From an uncultured Collinsella sp. (GTDB taxonomy: Bacteria > Actinomycetota > Coriobacteriia > Coriobacteriales > Coriobacteriaceae), in contig CABUKS010000014.1 of the NCBI GenBank assembly GCA_902492235.1, positions 1-60,816 of the forward strand: a DNA stretch of 60,816 nt, given 5' to 3'. The position numbers and the translations under genes were made by a program. The notes under the pieces are model-generated. The model was not told where the DNA came from. It made no database searches and saw nothing but the letters and a program-made list of their open reading frames with translations. Positions within the stretch are counted from its first letter, which is position 1. Each line of letters opens with the position of its first letter. Shown piece after piece: positions 52,367 through 60,722 of this stretch.

Positions 52367-52869
52367 TGCTTGCCCCTAAGCGTATTCTTCACCGCAAGGT
52401 GCAGCGTGGCTCCATGAAGGGCCAGGCCAAGGGTAATACCGAGCTGCATTTCGGCGAGTTTGGTATCCAGGCTCTCGAGGCCCATTGGATCACCAACCGT
52501 CAGATCGAGGCCGCTCGTATTGCCATGACCCGCTACATGAAGCGTGGCGGTCGTGTCTACATCACGATCTTCCCCGATAAGCCCATCACCAAGAAGCCTG
52601 CCGAGACTCGCATGGGTTCTGGTAAGGGTAACCCCGAGGAGTGGGTGGCCGTCGTCAAGCCCGGCCGCATCATGTTCGAGGTCAAGGGTGTTCCCGAGGA
52701 GGTCGCTCGCGAGGCTCTGCGTCTTGCGCAGCACAAGCTCCCCATCAAGACCAAGATTGTTGCTGCTAAGAACGCTGAGCAGCGCATCGAGAAGGAGATG
52801 GCTGAGGAGGCCGCTCTCGAGGCCAAGTGGGCTGCTGAGGACGCCGCCGCCGCCAAGGAGGAGAACTAA
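52366..52869 (+). CDS. rplP: 50S ribosomal protein L16, C-terminally extended
   Basis: 167 aa, whereas L16 is normally about 137. The core (MLAPKRILHRKVQRGSMKG...GSGKGNPEEWVAVVKPGRIMFE) is complete. About 30 extra residues form an acidic, Ala/Glu-rich helix (AEQRIEKEMAEEAALEAKWAAEDAAAAKEEN). The GTG start overlaps the rpsC stop by 1 bp with GAGGAGGGG upstream. Confidence 0.96.
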   Translation: MLAPKRILHRKVQRGSMKGQAKGNTELHFGEFGIQALEAHWITNRQIEAARIAMTRYMKRGGRVYITIFPDKPITKKPAETRMGSGKGNPEEWVAVVKPGRIMFEVKGVPEEVAREALRLAQHKLPIKTKIVAAKNAEQRIEKEMAEEAALEAKWAAEDAAAAKEEN

Positions 52870-53084
52870 TGAAGCCCGCAGAGATTCGTGAGCTCTCGGA
52901 CGCTCAGCTCGTTGAGAAGCTGAAGGAAATGCGCGCCGAGCTCTTTAACCTTCGTTTCCAGATGGCCACCAGCCAGCTGGACAACACCGCTCGCGTCAAC
53001 ACCGTGAAGAAGGACATCGCTCGCGTCCTCACGGAGCAGCGCGCCCGCGAGATCGCAGCGGAGAAGTCCGCTGTCGCCGAGTAG
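52869..53084 (+). CDS. rpmC: 50S ribosomal protein L29
   Basis: 71-aa two-helix protein (MKPAEIRELSDAQLVEKLKEMRAELFNLRFQMAT...). The start overlaps the rplP stop (TAATG). Confidence 0.96.
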   Translation: MKPAEIRELSDAQLVEKLKEMRAELFNLRFQMATSQLDNTARVNTVKKDIARVLTEQRAREIAAEKSAVAE

Positions 53085-53100
53085 GACCTAAGGAGAGAAC

Positions 53101-53361
53101 ATGACTGATTCGCGTAACTCGCGTAAGGTCCGTACGGGTGTCGTTACCTCCGTCTCCGGTGCCAAGACCATTGTTGTCACCATCACCGAGCGCAAGCGTC
53201 ACCCCAAGTACGGCAAGATGATGACCAGCTCCAAGAAGCTGCACGCTCACGACGAGGAGTGCACGGCTGGCGTGGGCGATACCGTCCGCGTTATGGAGAC
53301 CCGTCCTATGTCCAAGATGAAGCGTTGGCGCCTCATCGAGGTCGTCGAGCGCGCTAAATAA
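53101..53361 (+). CDS. rpsQ: 30S ribosomal protein S17
   Basis: 86-aa OB-fold protein (RKVRTGVVTSVSGAKTIVVTITERKRHPKYGK...). The ATG follows AGGAGAG. Confidence 0.97.
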   Translation: MTDSRNSRKVRTGVVTSVSGAKTIVVTITERKRHPKYGKMMTSSKKLHAHDEECTAGVGDTVRVMETRPMSKMKRWRLIEVVERAK

Positions 53362-53400
53362 GCAGTCGCTCTTACGACTTGTACGTTTCCGAAGATGTGC

Positions 53401-53419
53401 GTATGCCTGGCTTGCATAC
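53401..53419. promoter_or_regulatory. Small hairpin between rpsQ and rplN
   Basis: GTATGC-CTGGCTT-GCATAC in a 118-bp gap. TATAAA follows at about 53430. It could mark a processing or promoter site; function unknown. Confidence 0.35.
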
Positions 53420-53479
53420 CACGGGCCGTATAAAGGCTGCGCACCTCTCTTCGGTTCTTAGTTCGGAGGAACATCTACC

Positions 53480-53848
53480 ATGATTCAGATGCAAACCATG
53501 CTGAACGTCGCCGACAACTCCGGCGCTCGCAAGATTCGCTGCATCAAGGTGCTTGGCGGTTCCAAGCGTCGTTATGCAGGCATCGGCGATGTGTTCATCG
53601 GTGCTGTCCAGGAGGCTACCCCTGGCGCCAACGTCAAGAAGAAGGACGTTGTCCGTTGCGTCGTCGTTCGCACCGTTAAGGAGATCCGCCGCAAGGATGG
53701 CTCCTACATTCGCTTTGATGAGAACGCCTGCGTTGTCATCAACAACGATGGTTCGCCCGTCGGCACCCGTATCTTCGGGCCCGTCGCTCGCGAGCTTCGT
53801 GACAAGAAGTACATGAAGATCGTCTCGCTCGCTCCCGAGACCCTGTAG
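53480..53848 (+). CDS. rplN: 50S ribosomal protein L14
   Basis: 122 aa, MIQMQTMLNVADNSGARKI...GPVARELRDKKYMKIVSLAPETL; complete. The ATG follows GGAGGAAC. Confidence 0.97.
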   Translation: MIQMQTMLNVADNSGARKIRCIKVLGGSKRRYAGIGDVFIGAVQEATPGANVKKKDVVRCVVVRTVKEIRRKDGSYIRFDENACVVINNDGSPVGTRIFGPVARELRDKKYMKIVSLAPETL

Positions 53849-53861
53849 TTAGGGGAGATAT

Positions 53862-54167
53862 ATGTATATCAAGAAGGGCGATAAGGTCCAGGTTCTCTCT
53901 GGTAAGGATCGCGGCAAGCAGGGCGTTGTCCTGCGTGCTCTCCCCGCCGAGAACAAGGTCGTTGTCGAGGGCGTTTCGGTCGTCAAGAAGGCCGTCAAGC
54001 CCAACGCTGCCAACCAGCAGGGCGGCATCGTTTCGCAGGAGGCTCCTATCGACGCCTCCAACGTCAATCTCGTTTGCCCCGAGTGCGGTAAGGTTACCCG
54101 CGTCGGTCACGAGAAGGACGGCAAGAACAAGCTGCGCGTCTGCAAGAAGTGCGGCCACAAGTTCTAA
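53862..54167 (+). CDS. rplX: 50S ribosomal protein L24, four-cysteine form
   Basis: 101-aa assembly protein with an N-terminal KOW motif (KKGDKVQVLSGKDRGKQGVV). The C-terminus has CPECGK...CKKCGHKF, two CXXC pairs able to bind zinc, that many L24 proteins lack. It ends the ribosomal run: rplE, which usually follows, is absent and a terminator comes next. Confidence 0.96.
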   Translation: MYIKKGDKVQVLSGKDRGKQGVVLRALPAENKVVVEGVSVVKKAVKPNAANQQGGIVSQEAPIDASNVNLVCPECGKVTRVGHEKDGKNKLRVCKKCGHKF

Positions 54168-54193
54168 GCTGCCCGCAACATCAAGTTGCTAGC

Positions 54194-54230
54194 AAAGGCC
54201 CGGATGCCCCAAGGCACCCGGGCCTTTTTC
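54194..54230 (+). terminator. Intrinsic terminator after rplX
   Basis: AAAGGCCCGGATGCC and GGCACCCGGGCCTTT around CCAA, followed by TTC. It truncates the usual spc operon. Confidence 0.92.
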
Positions 54231-54241
54231 TATCCCTACTC

Positions 54242-54385
54242 ATTGGGGACAGACTTAAATGACTTGTCGTTGGGGATGTTCTTAAACGGCTAGTTGATGG
54301 GGACAGTCTTTAGATTTGTATATCTGGCCATCTGGGATAGGCTTCAACGAAAGCGGCACCTAGGGACAGTCCTTTGATGTCTGGT
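54242..54385. repeat. Degenerate GGGGACAG repeats after rplX
   Basis: Four diverged units: ATTGGGGACAGACTTAAATG (54242), GTTGGGGATGTTCTTAAACG (54270), GATGGGGACAGTCTTTAGAT (54296) and TAGGGACAGTCCTTTGATG (54361). The first three are 26-28 bp apart. GGGGACAG is the reverse complement of the family A core, so these may be decayed relatives. They lie in the 484-bp gap before the oxidoreductase gene. Confidence 0.6.
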
Positions 54386-54578
54386 GCCCCCAGAGGGGTG
54401 AAGTAATGCAGCTGGCTCTGTCTTTAGGGCTATGGTGCTCCGCCCCTATATGTTTCACAAGGTTTGTCGCATGCGCATTTACGCGCAGAGTCTTGCGCGA
54501 TGATGCGCATGGCCGCGCAAATATCTGCTAACTATGGTTAAATAATGACCGATAAACAAATAAACACGCAAATACAAG

Positions 54579-54596
54579 CAAATGCGCGCGCATTTG
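54579..54596. promoter_or_regulatory. 18-bp perfect palindrome upstream of the oxidoreductase-deoR operon
   Basis: CAAATGCGCGCGCATTTG is fully symmetric. Related half-sites (ACGCAAATAC, ATGCGCAT) lie nearby at 54466-54575. It is 56 bp before the first gene of a two-gene unit ending in a DeoR regulator, as expected for its autoregulatory operator. Confidence 0.55.
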
Positions 54597-54651
54597 TGCG
54601 AATATAAGGCTGTTGGAAATGAAGGACTTCCGATGACTCAGGAGGCACATA

Positions 54652-55731
54652 ATGGCAGATTCCAAACAGGCTCCGCTCGACGCCGAAGCAGCCGCAAAAG
54701 CAGCGTTCACTTCGGTCCAGGACAAGCCATTCCCCGATGATATCTTTACGGCTCCCGAGCTTCGTTGGGCTGTGATCGGGTGCGGCGTTATCGCCAACCA
54801 GATGGCCCAGTCTCTCGCTTTTGCCGGTCGCAAGCTTGCGGGCGTCGCCAACCGCACGCTGTCCAAGGCTCAGGCTTTTGCTGAGCAATATGGCATCGAG
54901 AAGGTCTATGAAACGGTCGAGGACCTCTACGCCGATCCGAACATTGACGCAGTCTATATCACCACGCCGCACAACACGCATATCACCTACCTGCGAGCCG
55001 CTCTGGCAGCTGGTAAGCACGTACTCTGCGAGAAGGCCATTACCCTCAACTCTGCCGAGCTCGACGAGGCCCGTGCCATCGCCGACGAGCACAACGTGGT
55101 CCTTATGGATGCCACCACGGTGCTCCACATGCCCTTGTATCAGGAGCTGCGCCGCCGCATGGATGCCGGCGAATTTGGACGCATGAACCTCGCCCAGCTC
55201 AACTTTGGCAGCTACAAGGAGTACGGCGACCTGACCAACCGCTTTTACAATCGCAACCTTGCTGGCGGTGCCATGCTCGATATTGGCGTCTATGCCCTGT
55301 CCGTCATGCGCCTCTTTATGGCAAGCCAGCCCGCTGAGGTCGTTTCGCTGGGCAACACCTGCGAGACTGGCGTTGACGTCGCGGGTGGCATCGTCTGCCG
55401 AAATGCCGAGCAGCAGCTGGGTGTCGTGAGCCTTACGCTCCACTCCAAGCAGCCCAAGCGCTCGGTCATCAGCTTCGACAAGTGCTACATCGAGGTCAAT
55501 GAATATCCGCGTGCCGATCACGCGACCATCGTGTGGACTGCGGACGGCCACCGCGAGGAGGTCCACGCCGGCACCGAGGCTTACGCCCTGTGCTATGAGA
55601 TGGCCGACCTGGAGAAGGCCGTTGCCGGCGACGACTCCAAGCGCGAGCTGCTGGATTATGCTTCTGATGTTATGGAGCTTATGACCAAGCTCCGCGCCGA
55701 CTGGGGAGTTGTGTACCCCGAGGAGGAGTAA
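54652..55731 (+). CDS. Gfo/Idh/MocA family oxidoreductase
   Basis: 359-aa NAD(P)-dependent sugar or polyol dehydrogenase. The Rossmann motif VIGCGVIANQ is near residue 42, after a 38-residue leader; CEKAIT is the family EKP-type motif (P replaced by A). The C-terminal substrate domain has GGAMLDIGVYAL. The substrate is unknown. The ATG follows AGGAGG. It is 3 bp from the DeoR gene, so the regulator probably responds to this enzyme's pathway. Confidence 0.9.
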   Translation: MADSKQAPLDAEAAAKAAFTSVQDKPFPDDIFTAPELRWAVIGCGVIANQMAQSLAFAGRKLAGVANRTLSKAQAFAEQYGIEKVYETVEDLYADPNIDAVYITTPHNTHITYLRAALAAGKHVLCEKAITLNSAELDEARAIADEHNVVLMDATTVLHMPLYQELRRRMDAGEFGRMNLAQLNFGSYKEYGDLTNRFYNRNLAGGAMLDIGVYALSVMRLFMASQPAEVVSLGNTCETGVDVAGGIVCRNAEQQLGVVSLTLHSKQPKRSVISFDKCYIEVNEYPRADHATIVWTADGHREEVHAGTEAYALCYEMADLEKAVAGDDSKRELLDYASDVMELMTKLRADWGVVYPEEE

Positions 55732-55734
55732 GCG

Positions 55735-56481
55735 ATGCTTGCGGAAGATAGGCTCAACGCGATCGTGTCGATGGTGCAGCAGGCCGGCTCGGTTACCGTG
55801 CCGGAGCTTGCCGAAGCCCTGGGCGTGACGGCGTCTACTATTCGGCGCGACCTGCAGACGCTCGACCGAGCTCATCGCATCGCCAAGGTCCACGGTGGAG
55901 CGACGAGTCTTGAGCGCGCGCACGTGACGCGCGACCTAACGCTTAATGAGCGCAGCGACCTCCATAACGACGACAAGGAGCGTATCTGCGCCCGTGCGGC
56001 GGCGCTTGTGGAGCCCGAGAGCTTTGTATACATCGACTCGGGCTCGACGACGCTGAGGCTCATCGAGCATCTTCCACACCTTGAAGATGTCACCTATGTG
56101 ACCGATTCCGTGCTTCACGCTCAGCACCTCGCCTTGCGCGGCATGCGCACCGTTGTGCTTGGCGGCGAGCTCAAGCCCGAGACCGAGGCGCTCGTCGGTC
56201 CCGATGCCTTGGCAACTCTGGACCGCTATAACTTCAACTGCGGCTTTTGGGGTTCCAATGGCATCGCCGCCGAGCAAGGTCTCACCACACCGGATATCGA
56301 GGAAGCGCAGGTCAAGCGTGTCTCGATGCGCCATACCGCCAAACGCTTCGTAATCTCGGACGCCAGCAAATTTGGCATGGTGGCGCCCGTCAAGTTCGCG
56401 GACTTTCGTGATGCAACGATCATCACTGCGGGCGAGGTACCCGCCAAGTACCAGTCGATGGACAACGTCATCACGGTCTAG
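55735..56481 (+). CDS. DeoR/GlpR-type transcriptional regulator
   Basis: 248-aa sugar-responsive repressor. The N-terminal winged helix MLAEDRLNAIVSMVQQAGSV...LGVTASTIRRDLQTLD is standard. The sensor domain has YIDSGSTTLRLIEHL and VLGGELKPETEALVGPDA, which bind phosphorylated sugars in the family. The upstream palindrome at 54579 is its likely operator. Confidence 0.93.
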   Translation: MLAEDRLNAIVSMVQQAGSVTVPELAEALGVTASTIRRDLQTLDRAHRIAKVHGGATSLERAHVTRDLTLNERSDLHNDDKERICARAAALVEPESFVYIDSGSTTLRLIEHLPHLEDVTYVTDSVLHAQHLALRGMRTVVLGGELKPETEALVGPDALATLDRYNFNCGFWGSNGIAAEQGLTTPDIEEAQVKRVSMRHTAKRFVISDASKFGMVAPVKFADFRDATIITAGEVPAKYQSMDNVITV

Positions 56482-56496
56482 CGATGGGACAAGGCC

Positions 56497-56535
56497 AAAA
56501 CCACCACAAAGGTGCCTGTCCCCATTGTGGTGGTT
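56497..56535. repeat. Family A palindromic repeat, copy A5
   Basis: AAAACCACCACAAAGGTG and CCTGTCCCCATTGTGGTGG. The stem is CCACCACAA/TTGTGGTGG. It is 15 bp past the DeoR stop. Confidence 0.85.
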
Positions 56536-56566
56536 AGCAACGAAAACCGAATAGTATTCTCAATAG

Positions 56567-56603
56567 AAAAGCGGCAACGTCCATTACGGGCGTTGCCGCT
56601 TTC
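56567..56603 (+). terminator. Intrinsic terminator of the oxidoreductase-deoR operon
   Basis: AAAGCGGCAACG and CGTTGCCGCTTT around TCCATTACGGG, with TTCGTTG after. Inside the 342-bp gap before the RluA gene. Confidence 0.75.
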
Positions 56604-56625
56604 GTTGTCTACCGGTTTGTCTAAG

Positions 56626-56754
56626 TCTGTAACAACTAGACCGTTAAAAGTGGGCCAGGTGTTACAGATTGAGATTTTCCCTTAAGGGGGATTCGAATGT
56701 CTCGATCTGTAACAGATAGACCGGAAAAAGGGTTCTAGCTGTTACAGATCGAGA
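56626..56754. repeat. Family D pair of TCTGTAACA palindromes
   Basis: D1 has TCTGTAACA (56626-56634) and TGTTACAGA (56660-56668). D2 has perfect 15-bp arms TCTCGATCTGTAACA and TGTTACAGATCGAGA (56700-56754). Their loops share TAGACCG and an AAAAG tract. The starts are 80 bp apart. The gap holds no gene. Confidence 0.8.
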
Positions 56755-56785
56755 CGTTTTGGGATCGCGGCTGAGCCATTGCGGC

Positions 56786-56825
56786 AAAACCACCACAAAG
56801 GTGCCTGTCCCCACTGCGGCGGTTT
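56786..56825. repeat. Family A palindromic repeat, copy A6 (terminator of the RluA gene)
   Basis: AAAACCACCACAAAGGTG and CCTGTCCCCACTGCGGCGG. On the minus strand it starts at the TAA stop codon of the RluA gene (TAAACCGCCGC...), the same arrangement as A2 at the ATPase stop. The stem contains G-T and mismatched pairs. Confidence 0.8.
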
Positions 56826-57483
56826 AGGGCTCCCAGGGGCAGGGGGCTTCGATGTGGATGTGCTCGCCGGTTACGGGATGCGTGAAGGACACGCTGTGGG
56901 CGTGGAGCATCAGGCCGCAGGGGCGCGGCGTTCCGTACAGGTCGTCGCCAACCAGGGGATGATGCTCGCTTGCCAGGTGCACACGGATTTGGTGCTTGCG
57001 GCCGGTGAGCAACTCGACATCGATATACGAGCGCGTGGGCAGGCCACGACGGCTCTTAAGGCGTTTGAGCACCTTCGCGCGCGTTTGAGACGGCTTGCCG
57101 CTGGCGCCGACGCGCATCTTGCGGCTATCGTGGCGGTCGCGGGCGATGGGCTTGTCGATGAGCTTTTCGTTCCAGTCGATCTTGCCCTCGGCGAGCGCTA
57201 GGTAGTGCTTTTCGAAAGCGTGGTCGATAATCATCTGGTCAAAGGAGGGCTGCGTCTGCTTGTCGAGCGAGAACAGCACCACGCCGGTGGTGTTGCGGTC
57301 CAGGCGATTGAGCGGCTGCATGTCGGTCGCGGCAAAGCCGTCGCCCATCGCCAGCAGCAGGTCGCTGGCGTAGTCGGTGAGCGTGCGCTCGCCGGTGCCG
57401 TCGCCGTGGACGATCATGCCGGCGGGCTTGTCGATGGCCATAAGCCAGGCGTCGCAGTAGAGGACTTGAGGTTCTTCGTTCAC
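56824..57483 (-). CDS. RluA-family RNA pseudouridine synthase
   Basis: 219-aa enzyme converting uridine to pseudouridine in rRNA or tRNA. The catalytic Asp62 is in RLDRNTTG, preceded by Asn where His is usual (NRLDR). TGRKHQIRVHLASEHHPLVGDDLYG is conserved. There is no S4 domain, so it is a short RluA/RluC-like form. The stop codon is part of repeat A6. Start ATG at 57483; the U32 gene lies 15 bp upstream and the two are probably co-transcribed. Confidence 0.92.
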   Translation of the reverse strand: MNEEPQVLYCDAWLMAIDKPAGMIVHGDGTGERTLTDYASDLLLAMGDGFAATDMQPLNRLDRNTTGVVLFSLDKQTQPSFDQMIIDHAFEKHYLALAEGKIDWNEKLIDKPIARDRHDSRKMRVGASGKPSQTRAKVLKRLKSRRGLPTRSYIDVELLTGRKHQIRVHLASEHHPLVGDDLYGTPRPCGLMLHAHSVSFTHPVTGEHIHIEAPCPWEP

Positions 57484-57498
57484 GTGTAAGCCTTTCGG

Positions 57499-59994
57499 TT
57501 AGCTAATTCCCACAAACATGCAGCCCGAAGTCGCCCCGCGCAGGCGGGCGGCGGGCTTGCGGCCGGCTTGAGCTGCCTCGACGGCGCGACGGACGCGAGC
57601 GACGGCACGGGCGATCTCATCCGTTTCGAGCAGCGTTCCGTCCACCATGAGACGACGCACGCCGGCATCGAGCAGCTGAGGAACCTGAGGCGTGAGGTCG
57701 ATGGGGTAGGCGTCGTACAGGCGTGAGCGGCCGTGGATGTCGGTACGCACCGGCATGACCTTTCCGTCGATATTCTTGAGCGAGAGCTTGCGGGCACGCA
57801 GGCGGCAGTTGGCGCAATCGTGGATGCAGCCGTTGGCAACCTGCAGAATGCAATGCTCGCTTGTCATGACGCGCGGGCGGCCAAAGACGGTGATGCCCAG
57901 AGCCGCGGGCGCGGCGGCGCCGAGCGAGACAATCTCGTCGAGCGTGATCTCGGGCGAGAGCCAAAACGCACCGGCTCCGCGCCCGGCAAGCGCCTCCATG
58001 CAGGGCGTGTTGTGCACCGGCAGGCAAGAGCGAATCTCGGCCGTGGCGCCAACCTGGGCGGCCAGGGCAAGCTCAGAGATGTTGCCAATAGCGACCGTGG
58101 CGCCGGCAACAACCCACGGGTCGACGCGTACGTGGTCGACGGCGCGGCAGACCTCGTCGAGTACGGGTACGATGCCCTGCTCAAATGCATCGGCGGGGGA
58201 GAGCTCGGCCGCATCGAGCGCGTCGGTGGTCATGTAGATGCGCGTTACACCCTCGGCGCGAGCGGCCTCGGCGGCCTCGAGCGAGGTGACGGTGGCGCAG
58301 ATCTGCGGCTCATCGCGGTAGTGCTCGGGCGCGGGGCGGGAACCACTGGTTACAATCGCCGGCAGCTCGAGCGTTTTCGCGCGCTCCTCGTACGGCGCCA
58401 GAATGGCCTCCTCCAATGCTTTACAGGCGGCGGCGCGCACCTTGTGCACGGCGGAGAAGCCCATACCGCAGCCGGCGTCGAGCGAAACGTCAAAGCTCGC
58501 TGCCTCAAAGGGCGAGGAGCCCATGCGGCCCACATGCTCAACCAGGTCTGCCGCCTCGACGGCGCGGGTCTTGGCGGCCTCGACGGTGAAACCCGTGGCG
58601 GTGGCGGTGAGCGCGGGGTTGTCACAGCAGGTGAGTGTGACGGTAAACGGCTCGCCCAGACGCGCCACAACGGACACGTCTACGGCGCGGCGGCGCAGCA
58701 CATCGCGTTTAAGCGCGGCGCCGGCGGCGTCGATGGCGCGCTGACTGCGAATCACGCGGACGCGGCAGCCCTCGGGCATGCTGCGGGGCACGCGGCACTC
58801 AATGATGTCACCGGCGGCGGCATCATCGGCGGCAATGGTGGTCAGGAACTGGTCAAACTCGTTATCGTGGCGAAGCTCCAGCAGGTCGCCTTTGCCCACG
58901 GGCTCAAACAGCTCAATGCGGGCGATGGCGGCGCGGCGACGGCGGTCGTCGGGCTTGAGGCCGCGCGCATCGCGGTTGGCCGGGCGGCTGCCCAGCACCG
59001 TGCCCACGATCTGGCCGCGGTTGTTGGAACGCTCATAGCTCATCATCTCGTCGCCCGAGGTGCCGTCCTGATAGGCGTGCGTAAAGTCGCGGTTGAAGCA
59101 GCGCTTGAGCTGGCGCTGGCGGGCGGCTTCCTCGTCCTTGGCAACGGCGGCTCCGGATAGCATGTCGTCAATTTCGTGACGATACACATCAACGATGGAG
59201 TACACGTAATCGGGTGCCTTCATGCGGCCCTCGAGCTTGAGCGACGCGGCGCCGGCGTCATACAGACGGCGAACAAGCTGTGAGGTGTTGGTGTCACGCG
59301 GGCACAGCGCGCGCTCGCGACCGGCAGGGGAGAGCGCGCGACCGTTCTCGTCGATCAACTCGTAGGGCAGGCGGCAGGGCTGGGCGCACATGCCGCGGTT
59401 GGCCGATCGTCCCGCCATGGCAAAGCTCGACAGCAGGCACAGGCCCGAGTAGCAAAAGCAGATGGCGCCATGGCTGAAGACCTCAAGGTCCACATCGGGC
59501 GCGGCGTCGTGAATGGCGGCGATTTCGTCGATGGAGAGCTCGCGCGAGAGAGTCACGCGGTCGGCGCCCTGCTCACGGCACCAAAGGGTTCCGCGGTCGT
59601 CGTGGATGTTCGCCTGGGTCGAGATATGTGTCTCGATGCCGGGCATGGTGCGCTTGGCCTCAAAGAACAGACCCCAGTCCTGGATAATGAAGGCATCGGC
59701 GCCCAGCGTGGAGCAGCGATGAATGAGCTGCAGTGCATCGCCCATCTCGGACTGCTTGATGACGATGTTGACCGTGACGTAGACGCGCGACCCGGCTAGA
59801 TGCGCGGCGCGGCAGGCTTGCTCAAAGGCCTCGTCGGTAAAGTTGGTTGCCTTGCGGCGGGCGTTGAAGCTGCCCATGCCGCAGTAGATGGCGTCTGCCC
59901 CGGCGGCGAGCGCGGCGGCAAAGGGCTCCGGGCCTCCGGCGGGGGCCAAAAGCTCGGGCCTGCGGTTAGTGGTTCGGCTGGCGGTTGCGGTCAT
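57499..59994 (-). CDS. U32 peptidase-family protein (RlhA/DUF3656-like)
   Basis: 831 aa. The N-terminal U32 barrel is ELLAPAGGPEPFAAALAAGADAIYCG. The U32 signature region is EVFSHGAICFCYSGLCLLS, with further Cys in NRGMCAQPCRLPYEL. A DUF3656-like middle and a second barrel-like C-terminal part (CIHDCANCRLRARKL) complete it. E. coli relatives with this layout hydroxylate 23S rRNA cytidine (RlhA), so an RNA-modification role beside the pseudouridine synthase is plausible. Start ATG has AAAGGCAGGAT upstream. Confidence 0.88.
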   Translation of the reverse strand: MTATASRTTNRRPELLAPAGGPEPFAAALAAGADAIYCGMGSFNARRKATNFTDEAFEQACRAAHLAGSRVYVTVNIVIKQSEMGDALQLIHRCSTLGADAFIIQDWGLFFEAKRTMPGIETHISTQANIHDDRGTLWCREQGADRVTLSRELSIDEIAAIHDAAPDVDLEVFSHGAICFCYSGLCLLSSFAMAGRSANRGMCAQPCRLPYELIDENGRALSPAGRERALCPRDTNTSQLVRRLYDAGAASLKLEGRMKAPDYVYSIVDVYRHEIDDMLSGAAVAKDEEAARQRQLKRCFNRDFTHAYQDGTSGDEMMSYERSNNRGQIVGTVLGSRPANRDARGLKPDDRRRRAAIARIELFEPVGKGDLLELRHDNEFDQFLTTIAADDAAAGDIIECRVPRSMPEGCRVRVIRSQRAIDAAGAALKRDVLRRRAVDVSVVARLGEPFTVTLTCCDNPALTATATGFTVEAAKTRAVEAADLVEHVGRMGSSPFEAASFDVSLDAGCGMGFSAVHKVRAAACKALEEAILAPYEERAKTLELPAIVTSGSRPAPEHYRDEPQICATVTSLEAAEAARAEGVTRIYMTTDALDAAELSPADAFEQGIVPVLDEVCRAVDHVRVDPWVVAGATVAIGNISELALAAQVGATAEIRSCLPVHNTPCMEALAGRGAGAFWLSPEITLDEIVSLGAAAPAALGITVFGRPRVMTSEHCILQVANGCIHDCANCRLRARKLSLKNIDGKVMPVRTDIHGRSRLYDAYPIDLTPQVPQLLDAGVRRLMVDGTLLETDEIARAVARVRRAVEAAQAGRKPAARLRGATSGCMFVGIS

Positions 59995-60150
59995 ATCCTG
60001 CCTTTCAAAATGCTCAGATATTCAAAAGTATAGTGGCGTCGCTGCGGTGGGCGACGCCCGCAGCCTAAGCAGGACAAAGTCTTCAGCAGCTTGGACTGGC
60101 TGCTCCACATGAGAACCGTTCAGCGGTTCGGGGAAACCGTTGGGCGATAA

Positions 60151-60260
60151 AATATTCTCGCAAGCTGATAATATTCTTGCATCAAACAGAAACCTTGAGT
60201 ACTATCCCAATCAAGCGCGGTGTTCAGACCGAACTGTGCCTCCCGGTGCGAACACCGCGC
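60151..60260 (+). promoter_or_regulatory. Upstream region of the RidA gene: direct repeats and leader hairpin
   Basis: AATATTCTCGCA (60151) and AATATTCTTGCA (60170) are 19 bp apart. Downstream, GCGCGGTGTTC (60215-60225) pairs perfectly with GAACACCGCGC (60250-60260), with a nested ACCG/CGGT. The hairpin lies 35 nt before the RidA start codon and has no T-run. Regulatory roles are inferred. The 300-bp gap holds no gene. Confidence 0.5.
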
Positions 60261-60294
60261 TCACGCTCTCTCAATTGATCGTAAGGAGAAAAAC

Positions 60295-60672
60295 ATGAGC
60301 AAGACCGTCGTGTCTTCCGATAACGCACCCGCAGCCATCGGCCCGTATTCCCCCGGTATCCAGGCCGGCAACATGGTGTTCCTGTCCGGCCAGCTGGGCA
60401 TCGATCCCGCAACTGGCAAGATGCCCGAGGGCGTCGAGGCCCAGGCCAAGCAGTCCCTCGCCAATGTCGAGGCCCTGCTGACCGCTGCCGGCGCCACCTT
60501 TGCCGATGTCGTCAAGACCACGGTCTACCTGGCCGACATCGCCGACTTCGCCGCCGTGAACGAGATCTACGCCTCCAAGTTCGAGGCCCCGTTCCCCGCG
60601 CGCAGCGCTTTCCAAGTTGCCGCCCTTCCGGCTGGCGGTCTGGTCGAGATCGAGGTCGTCGCCGCTCTCTAA
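60295..60672 (+). CDS. ridA: RidA family enamine/imine deaminase
   Basis: 125-aa trimeric enzyme hydrolysing reactive enamines from PLP enzymes. IGPYSPGIQAGNMVFLSGQLGIDPATG and PFPARSAFQVAALP (with the conserved Arg) are typical. The ATG follows AAGGAG. No terminator is clear; an IS end lies 50 bp on. Confidence 0.95.
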   Translation: MSKTVVSSDNAPAAIGPYSPGIQAGNMVFLSGQLGIDPATGKMPEGVEAQAKQSLANVEALLTAAGATFADVVKTTVYLADIADFAAVNEIYASKFEAPFPARSAFQVAALPAGGLVEIEVVAAL

Positions 60673-60722
60673 GGCGTTGGCCACAACTAAACATGACATG
60701 CAAAAAGACCCTGCAGCGCGTG

